From positions 36,050 through 100,049 of the forward strand of contig JANXTT010000125.1 of assembly GCA_025352225.1 (NCBI GenBank): 64,000 nt of DNA, written 5' to 3'. Source of the stretch: Mucilaginibacter sp. (lineage in GTDB: Bacteria; Bacteroidota; Bacteroidia; Sphingobacteriales; Sphingobacteriaceae). The notes beneath the pieces are model-generated. The model saw only the letters and a list, made by a program, of their open reading frames with translations, ran no database searches and was not told the DNA's origin. Shown one piece after another: positions 39,616 to 48,222 of this stretch. Within the stretch, counting starts at the first letter, position 1; each line of letters opens with the position of its first letter. The position numbers and the translations under genes are program-made.

Positions 39616-40803
39616 TTAAAAAGCAGTTTGATATTTTTCTTTAGTGGTTTTAAATGATGCTTGTGAAACAACGCTGCCTCTTACCAGCGTATGCGTAACC
39701 ATTGGTATAGCATCAATCAATTTAACTATGAGCAGGTCGGCATGTTTGCCTACCTCAATACTACCAGTATACTGGGCTATACCTGCTGCTTTTGCCGGAT
39801 TTAATGTAGCCAGATTTACAGCATCGGGCATTGATGTTTCCCCCTCATGGTATAATTGAAAAACAGAGTGAAGAATAGCGGGTGGATAATAATCGGAGCA
39901 AAGAGAATTTACTACCTTTTTTTTCACGGCATCAGCCATATTGAGGTTACCCGAAAGTGAACCACCCCTTAAAATGTTCGATGCGCCTCCAACCACATGC
40001 ATGCCCAGATTTGTGGCATGTTCGGCCGTTTCAAATGTTACAGGGAACTCACAAATGTTAACACCCATATTATACATATGATCAACCTTTTCAACCGTAT
40101 CGTCATCATGAGAAGCTACGGGTATGCCCGCCTTTTTTGCATGGCTAATTAACGCGTAAAGCTTTTCAATGCCAACTATAGGCCTTGATGTAAGTTGTTC
40201 GAATAACTCTTTTGCCTGCAATTCTGTTTTTCCTTGTTTAATTGTTTGGGCAATAAAATTAGCTTTAGGATATTGCCCCTGGCCAGGTGTATGATCCATT
40301 ACCGATAATAACGAGATATAGCCTTTGTCTATCAATTCAAAGCATTCGTTATAGGCCTCTACGCCAGATATTTCAAAACGCAAATGGATCTTATTATTCA
40401 ATAAAGTTTTACCTATGGACGACTGGTAAACACTGTGAAAAACCTCGCCGCGGGAATATTTGCTTTTTGATGTCGTTTCGGCGGCGTGATACCCTAAATG
40501 CAAAGAGTGGAAAACCGTTGTTAAACCACAGCCGCTCATTTTACGTTCGAGCTCCCTAAAGGCCACCCTAACCGGGATATCCGCTCCCGGCCTCGGGATG
40601 ATTTCGGCATCGAGCGCATCTGTATGGATGTCAATTATACCCGGCATAACGATACCGCCACCCGCGTCGATGGTGTTTTTTGCTGATGATGTGCTTGTTC
40701 GATCTATGCTGCTTATTATCCCTTCCTCAATTTGCAGTGAAGCATTCTCAATCACCCCGTTAGGTGTAACAATAACCGCATTTGTAATGGTAAATGAGTT
40801 CAT
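39616..40803 (-). CDS. phnM: PhnM, ribose-methylphosphonate triphosphate diphosphatase
   Basis: PhnM removes pyrophosphate from alpha-D-ribose 1-(alkyl)phosphonate 5-triphosphate to give the substrate of C-P lyase. The amidohydrolase metal site is visible in MPGIIDIHTDALD and VASHDDDTVEKV; PRPGADIPVRVAFRELERKM and GLTTVFHSLHLG are typical PhnM signatures. I choose the ATG at 40801-40803; a TTG three codons earlier overlaps the phnL stop. The length (395 aa) is normal. It sits between phnL and the 2H phosphoesterase gene. Confidence 0.95.
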   Translation of the reverse strand: MNSFTITNAVIVTPNGVIENASLQIEEGIISSIDRTSTSSAKNTIDAGGGIVMPGIIDIHTDALDAEIIPRPGADIPVRVAFRELERKMSGCGLTTVFHSLHLGYHAAETTSKSKYSRGEVFHSVYQSSIGKTLLNNKIHLRFEISGVEAYNECFELIDKGYISLLSVMDHTPGQGQYPKANFIAQTIKQGKTELQAKELFEQLTSRPIVGIEKLYALISHAKKAGIPVASHDDDTVEKVDHMYNMGVNICEFPVTFETAEHATNLGMHVVGGASNILRGGSLSGNLNMADAVKKKVVNSLCSDYYPPAILHSVFQLYHEGETSMPDAVNLATLNPAKAAGIAQYTGSIEVGKHADLLIVKLIDAIPMVTHTLVRGSVVSQASFKTTKEKYQTAF

Positions 40804-40808
40804 ACTAG

Positions 40809-41534
40809 TCAAGATATATTTTCGTTAGTAACCATTTGATCTACTGTTATTTCACCAGCTTTCAGCTCTATCCGCCTGTCGGTTAGCTGCGCCAGTGTAT
40901 ATTCATCGTGCGAAACCACCAATACCGATGTTCCGCTATCTTTCATTTTTAGTAACATATTTATCACCACATCTTTAGTGCGGGCGTCTAATGATGCTGT
41001 TGGCTCATCAATAAGCAAAAACCTGGGCTTTGCTATAATTGCCCGTGCAACATTTATACGTTGCTGTTCGCCGCCGCTAAATGTTACAGGAAAGGCATCC
41101 CATAATTCGGGTGGCAACCCTAAGTTTTCTAACATGTTTTTAGCTTGTACACGCGCATGCGCTTTGTTTTTTTCGATCCGAAACAAGTTCTCGCAAACTA
41201 CATCTACTGCTGATACCCGTGGGATAACACTTAAAAACTGCGAGCAATAAGTTATTTCGTTTTTACGCAATTCTATTATTTTATGATCATCGGCTTTCAC
41301 CAGATCTATCATACCAGACCTGGACCGATACATAATTTGACCCGAAGAGGTTATGTAGGTACGGTAAATGCACTTCATCAAACTAGACTTTCCAGAACCC
41401 GACATGCCCGTGAGCCCAATAATCTCTCCCTCTTTCATGGAGAAGTTTATATTTTTTAGCGCAGTAATCTTTTTACCATTCAAAATATGGAGATGGAATG
41501 CTTTACTCAAATCATTTACTTCCAGTATATTCAT
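40809..41534 (-). CDS. phnL: PhnL, ABC-type ATPase of the C-P lyase complex
   Basis: This 241-aa ABC ATPase has Walker A (GMSGSGKSSLMK), the signature SGGEQQRINVARA and Walker B (FLLIDEPTASLD). The KAFHLHILNGKKI opening and SRSGMIDLVKA insertion fit PhnL. PhnL is needed with PhnG, H, I to couple the phosphonate to the ribosyl triphosphate and, with PhnK, associates with the core complex. It lies 17 nt after phnK and just before phnM. Confidence 0.94.
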   Translation of the reverse strand: MNILEVNDLSKAFHLHILNGKKITALKNINFSMKEGEIIGLTGMSGSGKSSLMKCIYRTYITSSGQIMYRSRSGMIDLVKADDHKIIELRKNEITYCSQFLSVIPRVSAVDVVCENLFRIEKNKAHARVQAKNMLENLGLPPELWDAFPVTFSGGEQQRINVARAIIAKPRFLLIDEPTASLDARTKDVVINMLLKMKDSGTSVLVVSHDEYTLAQLTDRRIELKAGEITVDQMVTNENIS

Positions 41535-41551
41535 AGATGATGCATATTAAA

Positions 41552-42400
41552 TTATAGTAAGGAGCTAACCAGTAATTGAGAATATTCATGTTGAGGGTCC
41601 TGCAATATCTGATCGGTAAGCCCGCCCTCTACTACGCGTCCGTTTTTCATTACGAGTGTCCTGTCGGTTAACATCCTTATAACAGAGAGGTCATGCGAAA
41701 CAACGATCATCGTTATACCCAGGTCCTGTTGCAACTCTCGAATAAGATCAAGCACCTTAGCCTGTACAGAAACATCAAGGCCTGTGGTAACCTCATCTAA
41801 AAAGAGCAATGGCGGGTCGTTGGCAATGGCTTTTGATATTTGCACCCGCTGTTGCATACCTCCGCTAAAGGTGACAGGCTGGTCGTCCATCCTCAATACT
41901 GGGATCTCTGTTTTTATCAGCAGGTCTGAGGCCCGGGCGCGTATGTCACCCACATGATAGTTGCCTGCCATAATCAACTTTTCGGCAATATTACCGCCCG
42001 ATGTGAAGTTAAAATTAAGCCCATCACGGGGATTTTGGTAAACCATGCCCATTAGATAATTTTTTATATAACGTTTCTTCTGGCTTGAAGCGTCCAGCAT
42101 ATTAATGGATCCGTCAATATAGGGCATAAACCTTGCCGAGCCGCTTGTTTGCTCCATATCGAGATACAAAAGCTTTACAACCGTACTTTTGCCCGATCCG
42201 CTTTCGCCCACAATGCCAAGTACTTCGCCGGGATACAGGTCAAAGCTGATATTGGCGCAAGCCACAATGCTATCAGTTTCGGGGCAGATATTGGAATTAT
42301 ATTCCGGCCCAGTTAGGGCGAGTGTATTTTCATTGGGTTCACCATATATTTTAGTCAGATCGGTTACCTTAAGTAGCCAATTGTCGGCGTTACGGCTCAT
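41552..42400 (-). CDS. phnK: PhnK, ABC-type ATPase of the C-P lyase complex
   Basis: This 282-aa protein has Walker A (GESGSGKSTVVKLL), signature SGGMQQRVQISKA and Walker B (LLFLDEVTTGLDVSVQ), the order and wording of PhnK. In E. coli PhnK docks on PhnJ. It overlaps phnJ by 4 nt (ATGA). It is about 30 aa longer than E. coli PhnK, from an acidic insertion near residues 25-50 (GPEYNSNICPETDS). Confidence 0.95.
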   Translation of the reverse strand: MSRNADNWLLKVTDLTKIYGEPNENTLALTGPEYNSNICPETDSIVACANISFDLYPGEVLGIVGESGSGKSTVVKLLYLDMEQTSGSARFMPYIDGSINMLDASSQKKRYIKNYLMGMVYQNPRDGLNFNFTSGGNIAEKLIMAGNYHVGDIRARASDLLIKTEIPVLRMDDQPVTFSGGMQQRVQISKAIANDPPLLFLDEVTTGLDVSVQAKVLDLIRELQQDLGITMIVVSHDLSVIRMLTDRTLVMKNGRVVEGGLTDQILQDPQHEYSQLLVSSLL

Positions 42401-43287
42401 AGTTGGTCAATGTATTTATTGGCGTGCTGCTTTGGCTCCATATCCTCTGCCAGCTTATCTAAAAAATTACTATCGTTAATTAGGAAATGTTTTGTCCCAT
42501 CGTCAAAATACAACTCATCCATAAAAGCCTTTTTGTATCCGGTTCTGTAGCACTCGGTTCCAGAAAAGTTTTCGGTATGAAACTTCACGTCCTCAAACTC
42601 CAACGGATCTACGATAGTATAAGGCGGAATAGCATATAGCCTTTTCTCACGGCCGGCACCAAACAAATGCAGCGCATTGGAATGGTTTAGATTGGGTACA
42701 TCCCATTTTGGTATGGGTGATGGGGCCAAAATATATCTTTTATTAACCATAACCGGGTACCCGGCACCTAACATAATGTCTCCATCTCTTACATAAGACT
42801 CATAAAGAGATACCCACATCTTAGCATAGTCGGCCTCGCCGTGCATTTGCCTTGTTTTAAATTCATACCGTTCAACACTGCGCAATGGTTCAGGTTGTGG
42901 CACCTGATAAATGTATATCTGGTCGTCCCTGAGTTCTTCTTCCGTGATGCGATGCCGGGTTTGGATAAGGGTAGCCTCGGCGGTGTTGTACGTTGTTTTA
43001 CAATTTGTCATCTGGTGTACAAACTCACGCAGGTTACAGGCATTAACGCTGGCGTCGCTGCCCTGGTCAATAATTTTAAAAACATCGTCTTTACCTATAA
43101 TAGCCAGGGTAACATGTAAGCCACCGGTACCCCATCCTCTGGAAATAGGCATTTCGGGCGATGAATACGGGACTTGATAACCAGGTATAGCAACCGCTTT
43201 AAGCAGTTTCCGCCTGATCTCTTTTTTGGTTGCCTCGTCAATAAAAGCAAAATTATACTTGTTGGTATATTTATTATTCTCAACCAT
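42397..43287 (-). CDS. phnJ: PhnJ, C-P lyase catalytic subunit with altered cysteine site
   Basis: This 296-aa protein is clearly PhnJ: PISRGWGTGGLHVTLAIIG, NTAEATLIQTRHRI, YQVPQPEPLR and LFGAGREKRLYAIPPYT are hallmark segments. PhnJ is the radical SAM enzyme that breaks the C-P bond. In E. coli four C-terminal cysteines (241, 244, 266, 272) hold the Fe-S cluster and the thiyl radical (EPCAIC and VCSDTDYC). The matching segment here is GTECYRTGYKKAFMDEL followed by HFLINDSNFLDKL, so only the first cysteine remains. The frame is intact on both sides, so this is not a frameshift. Two other cysteines lie in VNACNLREFVHQMTNCKTT. It may use another ligand set, or be inactive. Confidence 0.93.
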   Translation of the reverse strand: MVENNKYTNKYNFAFIDEATKKEIRRKLLKAVAIPGYQVPYSSPEMPISRGWGTGGLHVTLAIIGKDDVFKIIDQGSDASVNACNLREFVHQMTNCKTTYNTAEATLIQTRHRITEEELRDDQIYIYQVPQPEPLRSVERYEFKTRQMHGEADYAKMWVSLYESYVRDGDIMLGAGYPVMVNKRYILAPSPIPKWDVPNLNHSNALHLFGAGREKRLYAIPPYTIVDPLEFEDVKFHTENFSGTECYRTGYKKAFMDELYFDDGTKHFLINDSNFLDKLAEDMEPKQHANKYIDQL

Positions 43288-43289
43288 CT

Positions 43290-44405
43290 CTATTCGGTGC
43301 TTACTGGTTGTTCAACCTTTTGTTTTCCGGAACGCTTTATGGCTTCACGCAGGTTTTTCAGATCGGACTGAAAGGTTACATAATGCGGCAATTTAAGGTG
43401 ATTGGTAAAACCCATTGCTTCTATACCTTCGGTATGATATAGAACAAACTCCTGATCGTTAGCTGGCGAATTGATATCGGGGCTGCGCATACCGGTATCT
43501 AAAATACCCATGCAAATAGCTTTTGTGTCATTTTGGCCAAAGCATAGGCCATAACCAATAGTATAACTAGGGGGCTGTTTTTTTTTGACCGTTCTACCTG
43601 TAGATATTGTTTCAGCCTCTGTTACCTCAATCTTGCCGATATATCTGAGCCGCCCCGAAGCGTCTTTTACCCGTACTGGTACCGGGCCGTACCTTAGTTC
43701 GCCAACGGTTGGGTGTACATTGCCAAAACCTCTCATGCTGGCATAACCCAACGCCATAAGCCCTCCAGTTTCGGCACGGGCCATCATTTGCAGCCTTGCC
43801 GATCTGACGGCCGGAAATTTGATGGCCTCCCGGGTTATATCTGCTAATGTCTTATCCTCGTTCGGGTCAACCGGTTTTAATAATCCTTCGTTCTTAAGCA
43901 GATCGATCACTTTTGCGAACGTAGTTATTTCGGCCAGGTGTTCGGTATCCACACCCTTGCGAAATTCAGTTAAAAACTTTTGGATATCTTCGTTATTTTC
44001 CGTGGCCTTACTGGTATCAATAATACGTTGTGTATAATCCCTTGTAGGCCCAAGAATTTGCCCCCCGGGTATCTCGCGGAATGATGCCGATATTTTGCGC
44101 TTTATAAACATCTCCCGGGTATTTAGCGTTTCTGAGTAGTATTTTCTTTGCAGCGTTGCCCTAAAAGCCCTTAAAATAAAAGCTGCCTCAAAAACTTCGC
44201 CCTCAGACTGTTTTAAAGCGATTGCAGCGTATTCAGGAGCGTACATACCACCCTCGCCCATCACTTTATCTACGGCCATCCGCAATTGCGATCGGATTTG
44301 CTCAATATCAAGCGGTGTAGTGGCATCTTTCAGCCTGTAAAACTCAACTAATTGTTGTGAGTTGTGTATGGCATCTGTACCCCCTTTAACTGCGATGTAT
44401 CCCAT
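43290..44405 (-). CDS. phnI: PhnI, C-P lyase core subunit (nucleosidase component)
   Basis: This 371-aa protein starts with MGYIAVKGGTDAI, the PhnI N-terminus, and contains GEGGMYAPEYAAIALKQSEG, QRIIDTSKA and GYGLCFGQNDTKAICMGIL, all typical. PhnI, with G, H and L, transfers the phosphonate to the ribose of ATP or GTP and forms the dimer core with PhnJ. The start overlaps the end of phnH by 20 nt. Its length is normal. It follows phnH and precedes phnJ by 2 nt. Confidence 0.95.
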   Translation of the reverse strand: MGYIAVKGGTDAIHNSQQLVEFYRLKDATTPLDIEQIRSQLRMAVDKVMGEGGMYAPEYAAIALKQSEGEVFEAAFILRAFRATLQRKYYSETLNTREMFIKRKISASFREIPGGQILGPTRDYTQRIIDTSKATENNEDIQKFLTEFRKGVDTEHLAEITTFAKVIDLLKNEGLLKPVDPNEDKTLADITREAIKFPAVRSARLQMMARAETGGLMALGYASMRGFGNVHPTVGELRYGPVPVRVKDASGRLRYIGKIEVTEAETISTGRTVKKKQPPSYTIGYGLCFGQNDTKAICMGILDTGMRSPDINSPANDQEFVLYHTEGIEAMGFTNHLKLPHYVTFQSDLKNLREAIKRSGKQKVEQPVSTE

Positions 44406-45024
44406 TATCTGTAGTGCTATTTGTTATATAAGTAATTTCATTGCTTCGGGGGATACAAACAATGCAGTTTTTATTGTCCGTTAGTATCAAATCTATCCCA
44501 AGTGGAAATTCCATATTTTGCTCTTTTACATCATCGAGTATTGCAGGGTTTAATCCGGTAAGGTAAATTGTTTGTGTGTCTTTTACACCCGGGCCCTTCA
44601 AAGTGAGCTGTAGCGATTGAGCACTTGCCAAACTGCTGATACTGTCCACATCAATAATAATTGTAGCGCTATCTTCCGGATACGACAAGGTTCCCCTTTT
44701 TAAACTCGGTATCAAACCAGTATACTGTAATCCCGAAACAAATACAAAGTCTGCGTTTTGAACCGATACCATAGGTGCCGAACTGTGCAGGGCAATATAT
44801 TTAGCTATTTCGTTATCGGTTTTTTCTTCCACATAAAAACTGGCATCTGTATTTAGCAATGCAAGCGCGATGAGCAAGCTTGTTTTATTTATACCAGCCG
44901 GTATTTGTTGGACATCAACATCGTGTAAAACGTTTATTTTGCCTGGCCTGGCCATGCTATCCAATAGCATTCTATAATGCAGTTGAGCATCAAATACCTC
45001 ATCGTAAATTATGGCTTTTTGCAT
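44386..45024 (-). CDS. phnH: PhnH, C-P lyase core subunit
   Basis: This 212-aa protein opens with VFDAQLHYRMLLDSMARPG, the PhnH signature, followed by TSLLIALALLNTDASFYV and LSYPEDSATIIIDVDSI. PhnH is a core subunit with an unused PLP-transferase-like fold. The end GIDLILTDNKNCIVCIPRSN matches the family. It is 1 nt after the phnG stop and overlaps phnI by 20 nt. Confidence 0.94.
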   Translation of the reverse strand: MQKAIIYDEVFDAQLHYRMLLDSMARPGKINVLHDVDVQQIPAGINKTSLLIALALLNTDASFYVEEKTDNEIAKYIALHSSAPMVSVQNADFVFVSGLQYTGLIPSLKRGTLSYPEDSATIIIDVDSISSLASAQSLQLTLKGPGVKDTQTIYLTGLNPAILDDVKEQNMEFPLGIDLILTDNKNCIVCIPRSNEITYITNSTTDNGIHRS

Positions 45025-45025
45025 A

Positions 45026-45502
45026 TTAATCTTGCTCCATCAATTTAAAGTCCACCTTGGTACGTAAGATCAGGGCATGCTCAATTTTTGCATTTTGGTT
45101 AATTTTTGCAGAATGATGAGCCAAAAAGTCATTTACGGGGTTTTGGTTTGCGTTATGTAATTGTGTGTATGCATCTATAAATGCTATGCAATAGCTCCTT
45201 ACAGGCTCATCGCCCAGGCAAATACCTATGCCCCTGGTATTGTTAACCAATAATTCACATTCGGTGGTTAATGCTTCGCCTAAGTAAAAGGGCTGAAATT
45301 CTACCGAATCTTCGGCCTTTACCATTGTCATGCAAAGGGTGGGGCTTTTTAAAATAACCACTTCAAAATTTGTTTCCAAATCGGTAACAAGGCTTTCAAG
45401 TGGCTGTAAATCGCACTCCACTAATACATAGTCCTGATCTGGCATATCGGTCGTATTTAAAGGTAGATCATTATCAGTCATAGCGTGAAATTGTAGATGC
45501 AT
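45026..45502 (-). CDS. phnG: PhnG, C-P lyase core subunit (divergent)
   Basis: This 158-aa protein fills the phnG position. Conservation is low but readable: PFYLGEALTTECELLV corresponds to the FFAGDATLT region of E. coli PhnG, RSYCIAFIDAY to its ALIDAL segment, and the tail ILRTKVDFKLMEQD to ASRVDFFTMVRGD. PhnG is part of the core that makes the ribosyl phosphonate triphosphate. The start could be 45502 or the ATG at 45479-45481. It is the first gene of the minus-strand phn operon. Confidence 0.85.
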   Translation of the reverse strand: MHLQFHAMTDNDLPLNTTDMPDQDYVLVECDLQPLESLVTDLETNFEVVILKSPTLCMTMVKAEDSVEFQPFYLGEALTTECELLVNNTRGIGICLGDEPVRSYCIAFIDAYTQLHNANQNPVNDFLAHHSAKINQNAKIEHALILRTKVDFKLMEQD

Positions 45503-45729
45503 TAAATACCGTACTGAAATCCATATATAATATTCCGTAATATTAGCATGCTAAAATGAAGTAAAGTTTAGCTCAATATTAAATCATGATGATGGATATT
45601 GGGCTAATTTTAGATAGTTGGTCATCTTTTTTGATAAAACGCCGGCAGGGTTAAAGAATCTTTAACAAATAAATAACGTATACATAATTGTTAACACATG
45701 TTAGCTATCCATTTTTGTTGCATCAAATT
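45503..45729. promoter_or_regulatory. Divergent phnG-phnN control region
   Basis: This 227-bp AT-rich gap separates phnG (minus) from phnN (plus) and must hold both promoters. It contains a perfect 12-bp palindrome TTAGCATGCTAA at 45543-45554, 41 nt from the phnG start, and an imperfect one (TAACACATGTTA) at 45692-45703, about 26 nt before the phnN start. TTTAACAAAT and TTGTTAACA nearby look loosely like Pho-box half sites. None is proven. Confidence 0.4.
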
Positions 45730-46311
45730 ATGAGCAAACTTTTTTATATTGTAGGAGCCTCCGGTGCCGGAAAAGACACCTTGATGAATTACTGTCGGGA
45801 TCAGGTGAATGGCATATTGCCCATTGTTTTTGCGCATAGATACATCACCAGGCCGGCAAATGCCGGGGGCGAGAATCATATAAGTTTAAGCGAGAAAGAA
45901 TTTGAGTTAAGATCTCAACATAACTTATTTGCTTTGCAATGGAAAAGCCATGGCTACTATTATGGTATAGGCACGGAGATCAATATATGGCTGCAAAATG
46001 GATTTATTGTGGTCATAAATGGATCGCGGGAGTATTTGCATATTGCAACGCAAAAATATCCAAACATGCATACCATATTAATTGAGGCCAGCCCAGAAGT
46101 TATTGAGGCCAGGTTACATAACCGGGGCAGGGAAACCACAAATAATATTGTTAAACGTATGGCCCGTAATGAGCAGTTCGGCTCAATGGATAAGAACATC
46201 ATATCTATCCGAAACGATAGCTCAATAGAATTTGCGGGCAATAATCTTTTAACTGCTTTACTACAATTTGAAGATATTGACACAACTACCTTGTGTGAAA
46301 ATGCTATTTAA
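45730..46311 (+). CDS. phnN: PhnN, ribose 1,5-bisphosphate kinase
   Basis: PhnN turns ribose 1,5-bisphosphate, the end product of C-P cleavage, into PRPP. The 193-aa protein has a P-loop (IVGASGAGKDTLMNYC), then FAHRYITRPANAGGENHISL and FALQWKSHGYYYGIG, close to PhnN and guanylate-kinase-like proteins. I start at the ATG 45730 (MSKLFYIVG) rather than a TTG 42 nt earlier, since the P-loop normally begins within 10 residues. It is divergent from phnG and is followed by two hairpins. Confidence 0.93.
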   Translation: MSKLFYIVGASGAGKDTLMNYCRDQVNGILPIVFAHRYITRPANAGGENHISLSEKEFELRSQHNLFALQWKSHGYYYGIGTEINIWLQNGFIVVINGSREYLHIATQKYPNMHTILIEASPEVIEARLHNRGRETTNNIVKRMARNEQFGSMDKNIISIRNDSSIEFAGNNLLTALLQFEDIDTTTLCENAI

Positions 46312-46380
46312 ATATTGTGCGAACCGCGCGTTGAGTATGCTACCGTTGGTTCCACTCCGGCGCTGGGTAAACCGAGTTGG

Positions 46381-46441
46381 GGCACCATTGAGTGCCGAGA
46401 GGTAAGGTGTTTTGTTGCCACAGGTATGGACTCTTGTGGCA
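46381..46441. terminator. Paired hairpins between convergent genes
   Basis: Two short stem-loops lie between the convergent phnN and Tudor-like genes: GGCAC/GTGCC (46381-46385, 46392-46396) and TGCCACA/TGTGGCA (46416-46422, 46435-46441). No T-run follows, so termination is only suggested by position. Confidence 0.35.
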
Positions 46442-46462
46442 GCCAAAAGGAATAAAAGCCGA

Positions 46463-47377
46463 TTATTTGGCTCTGGATAAAAAATTACCATCCCAACCTA
46501 AAAATTCCGGTGCTTTTCCTTCTTCAAGGGCATAAATTGTATGCTTACTTGCCTTGCCGCTTTGGTCGGTCATGGTTATTGTATATCCCTTTATATTGTA
46601 AGTTCCCTTGCTAGCAGACTGCCATTCGGCACTGTTTTTACTGTCATTATGGTCGTATCCGCCCGCTCGGGTCAGTTGGTATGTACCATCATAATTAAAC
46701 TTAGTAACTTCAACAACTGATAGGCCACTCAAATTCGCAGTAAATTCATACGCGGCCGATAATCTTGCCGGGCACATTACTACTGGCCCTACCGCGGTAC
46801 TGTTTAACTCCATATCCCCGTTTGGCTTCAACTTGCCCGTAAATATATTTCCGCTGTTCCAACGAATGGTAATTGTTTTACCACTGGTACTGTAGGTACC
46901 GCAATTAGCACTTCCGGCACTGCAAAAAGCATTGTAATTAAACCCCTCTAATCCTCCCCTGGGGCAACCCATTACAACTTGCCCGGACGGGTAAAACAAG
47001 TAGTACACTGTTCCGCCTTGCGGCGATGATCCGCTATATAATTTTCCTGTTCCCGTTACTTTAGAAGGTTTAAAGGCCGTCGCCTTTGTGCTGCTTTTTT
47101 CATGAATGACCGTGCCTGCCACAGCAGCCGTATTAGGATGAACTTTGCCATCATTAAATTTATCAACCCTGATTCTTTCTTTTGTTACCCACTCATCATA
47201 AGACGAAGGATAGTTATTGTAATGCACTTTGTATTTATCGCCATTTATTTCCAGTATTTTACCCGGCCACCAGCTATTTACCCATAAAATTTCTATTTTA
47301 CTGGACGTTACCAGTGCCTGGCCAAAGCAATAATTTATTGCGAGCATTAATATGATTACAAAGCCTGTTTTTTTCAT
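46463..47377 (-). CDS. Secreted protein with Tudor-knot-like domain
   Basis: This 304-aa protein has a signal peptide (KKTGFVIILMLAINYCFGQ) and then a Tudor/chromo-barrel-like domain: ILWVNSWWPGKILEINGDKY followed by VHYNNYPSSYDEWVTKERIR. Two beta-rich repeats follow, each describing a scaffold like GTYSTSGKTITIRW and GTYNIKGYTITMTD. I start at the ATG 47375-47377, which begins the signal peptide; a longer frame exists. Similar secreted proteins occur in Bacteroidota with no known function. It is convergent with phnN and probably not part of the phosphonate pathway. Confidence 0.75.
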   Translation of the reverse strand: MKKTGFVIILMLAINYCFGQALVTSSKIEILWVNSWWPGKILEINGDKYKVHYNNYPSSYDEWVTKERIRVDKFNDGKVHPNTAAVAGTVIHEKSSTKATAFKPSKVTGTGKLYSGSSPQGGTVYYLFYPSGQVVMGCPRGGLEGFNYNAFCSAGSANCGTYSTSGKTITIRWNSGNIFTGKLKPNGDMELNSTAVGPVVMCPARLSAAYEFTANLSGLSVVEVTKFNYDGTYQLTRAGGYDHNDSKNSAEWQSASKGTYNIKGYTITMTDQSGKASKHTIYALEEGKAPEFLGWDGNFLSRAK

Positions 47378-47631
47378 GAGATATTTTGTTTTTAATGCTA
47401 AAACTTCCAATAGTTTAAAACTAAGTAAAAAAATTAATTTATTAGAAAAAAAGCACCAAATGTGTTACTAAGTCTCTGAGTTTGCAAATACGGTTACACT
47501 CATGCGATTAAATGTTAATGTATTACATACTTATGTACACTTAAAAAATTTAGCATTTAAAGTGGCCATTTCTCAATGATTTAAGCACGAAAGGCTGTAA
47601 CTTATTTGTAATATGCTCCCGTGAAGTTTAA

Positions 47632-47862
47632 CAAAAAAATGTGTTACAGGTATTATTCTTGCATTCTGTTTTTGCTCATCCCACCAAAATTTCGTATATT
47701 GTATGGTTTACGGGGAGTGCTAAGTACAACTCCCCTTTATAAGGTGCGCTGGTGTGATTGTAAGCCCGTCGAAGAACGGAGCGCAGAGGCCCATACACCA
47801 CACTTAGACGGGCTTAGCACTACAGTCCTCTTTTGTTCTATACCCATTAATACCCATGTGTC
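47632..47862. repeat. Dispersed repeat, copy B
   Basis: This is the partner of the repeat at 26629-26865, sharing the blocks AAATTTCGTATATTGTAT, GAAGAACGGAGCGCAGAGGC and CCATTAATACCCATGTGT in the same order. It contains a perfect 10-bp inverted repeat, TAAGCCCGTC (47761-47770) and GACGGGCTTA (47807-47816), which in copy A has decayed. No coding capacity is shared by the copies. Confidence 0.7.
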
Positions 47863-48097
47863 TTCAATTTCTGTTGCGAAAATGGCAATGCGTGTGCTGT
47901 AAGCCCCCCATTTTTAGTACGCATCAAAAGTAGATTTCTCTGTTAGTTTCTCAATTTTAGTATTGTTAAAAACCACACAGGCACCCGCTAAGCAATGTTT
48001 ACCAAGTTTTATATTCAATATAAAGCCGCCCTTTAAGTTAGTAGCTATACTATCTGTTTAGCTTACTTTGTACGGGATCTTGTATTTTGAAAAAAAG

Positions 48098-48132
48098 AAA
48101 TCCGCAAAAATTATCGAAAATTTCGCGGATTT
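48098..48132. terminator. Hairpin AAATCCGC / GCGGATTT
   Basis: The arms at 48098-48105 and 48125-48132 pair perfectly, and AAAAATT/AATTT inside can extend the stem. It lies just beside the tRNA-like fragment. Its role as a terminator is likely but unproven. Confidence 0.45.
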
Positions 48133-48144
48133 CGGTGAACGTTA

Positions 48145-48161
48145 GTGGCCCCGACGAGAAT
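48145..48161. other. tRNA-3'-end-like sequence, possible attachment site 1
   Basis: GTGGCCCCGACGAGAAT, read on the minus strand, matches the T-arm and acceptor end of a tRNA (TTCGATTCTCGTCGGGGCCAC), but the rest of a tRNA does not fold here. A 16/17 copy lies at 49954-49970. Such fragments are left by elements that integrate into tRNA genes. Confidence 0.5.
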
Positions 48162-48222
48162 CGAAATCTTTTATGGCTGATTTGCATTTTGCAGCGGGTT
48201 TATAGGATAATTAAACAATCTT

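Larger units (their letters stand above)
47378..48222. other. Intergenic region with repeat copy B and att-like site
   Basis: No gene is supported here. The region holds repeat copy B (47632-47862), an 8-bp-stem hairpin (48098-48132) and the first tRNA-3'-end-like sequence (48145-48161). Open frames inside the repeat are not conserved between its copies. Confidence 0.6.
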
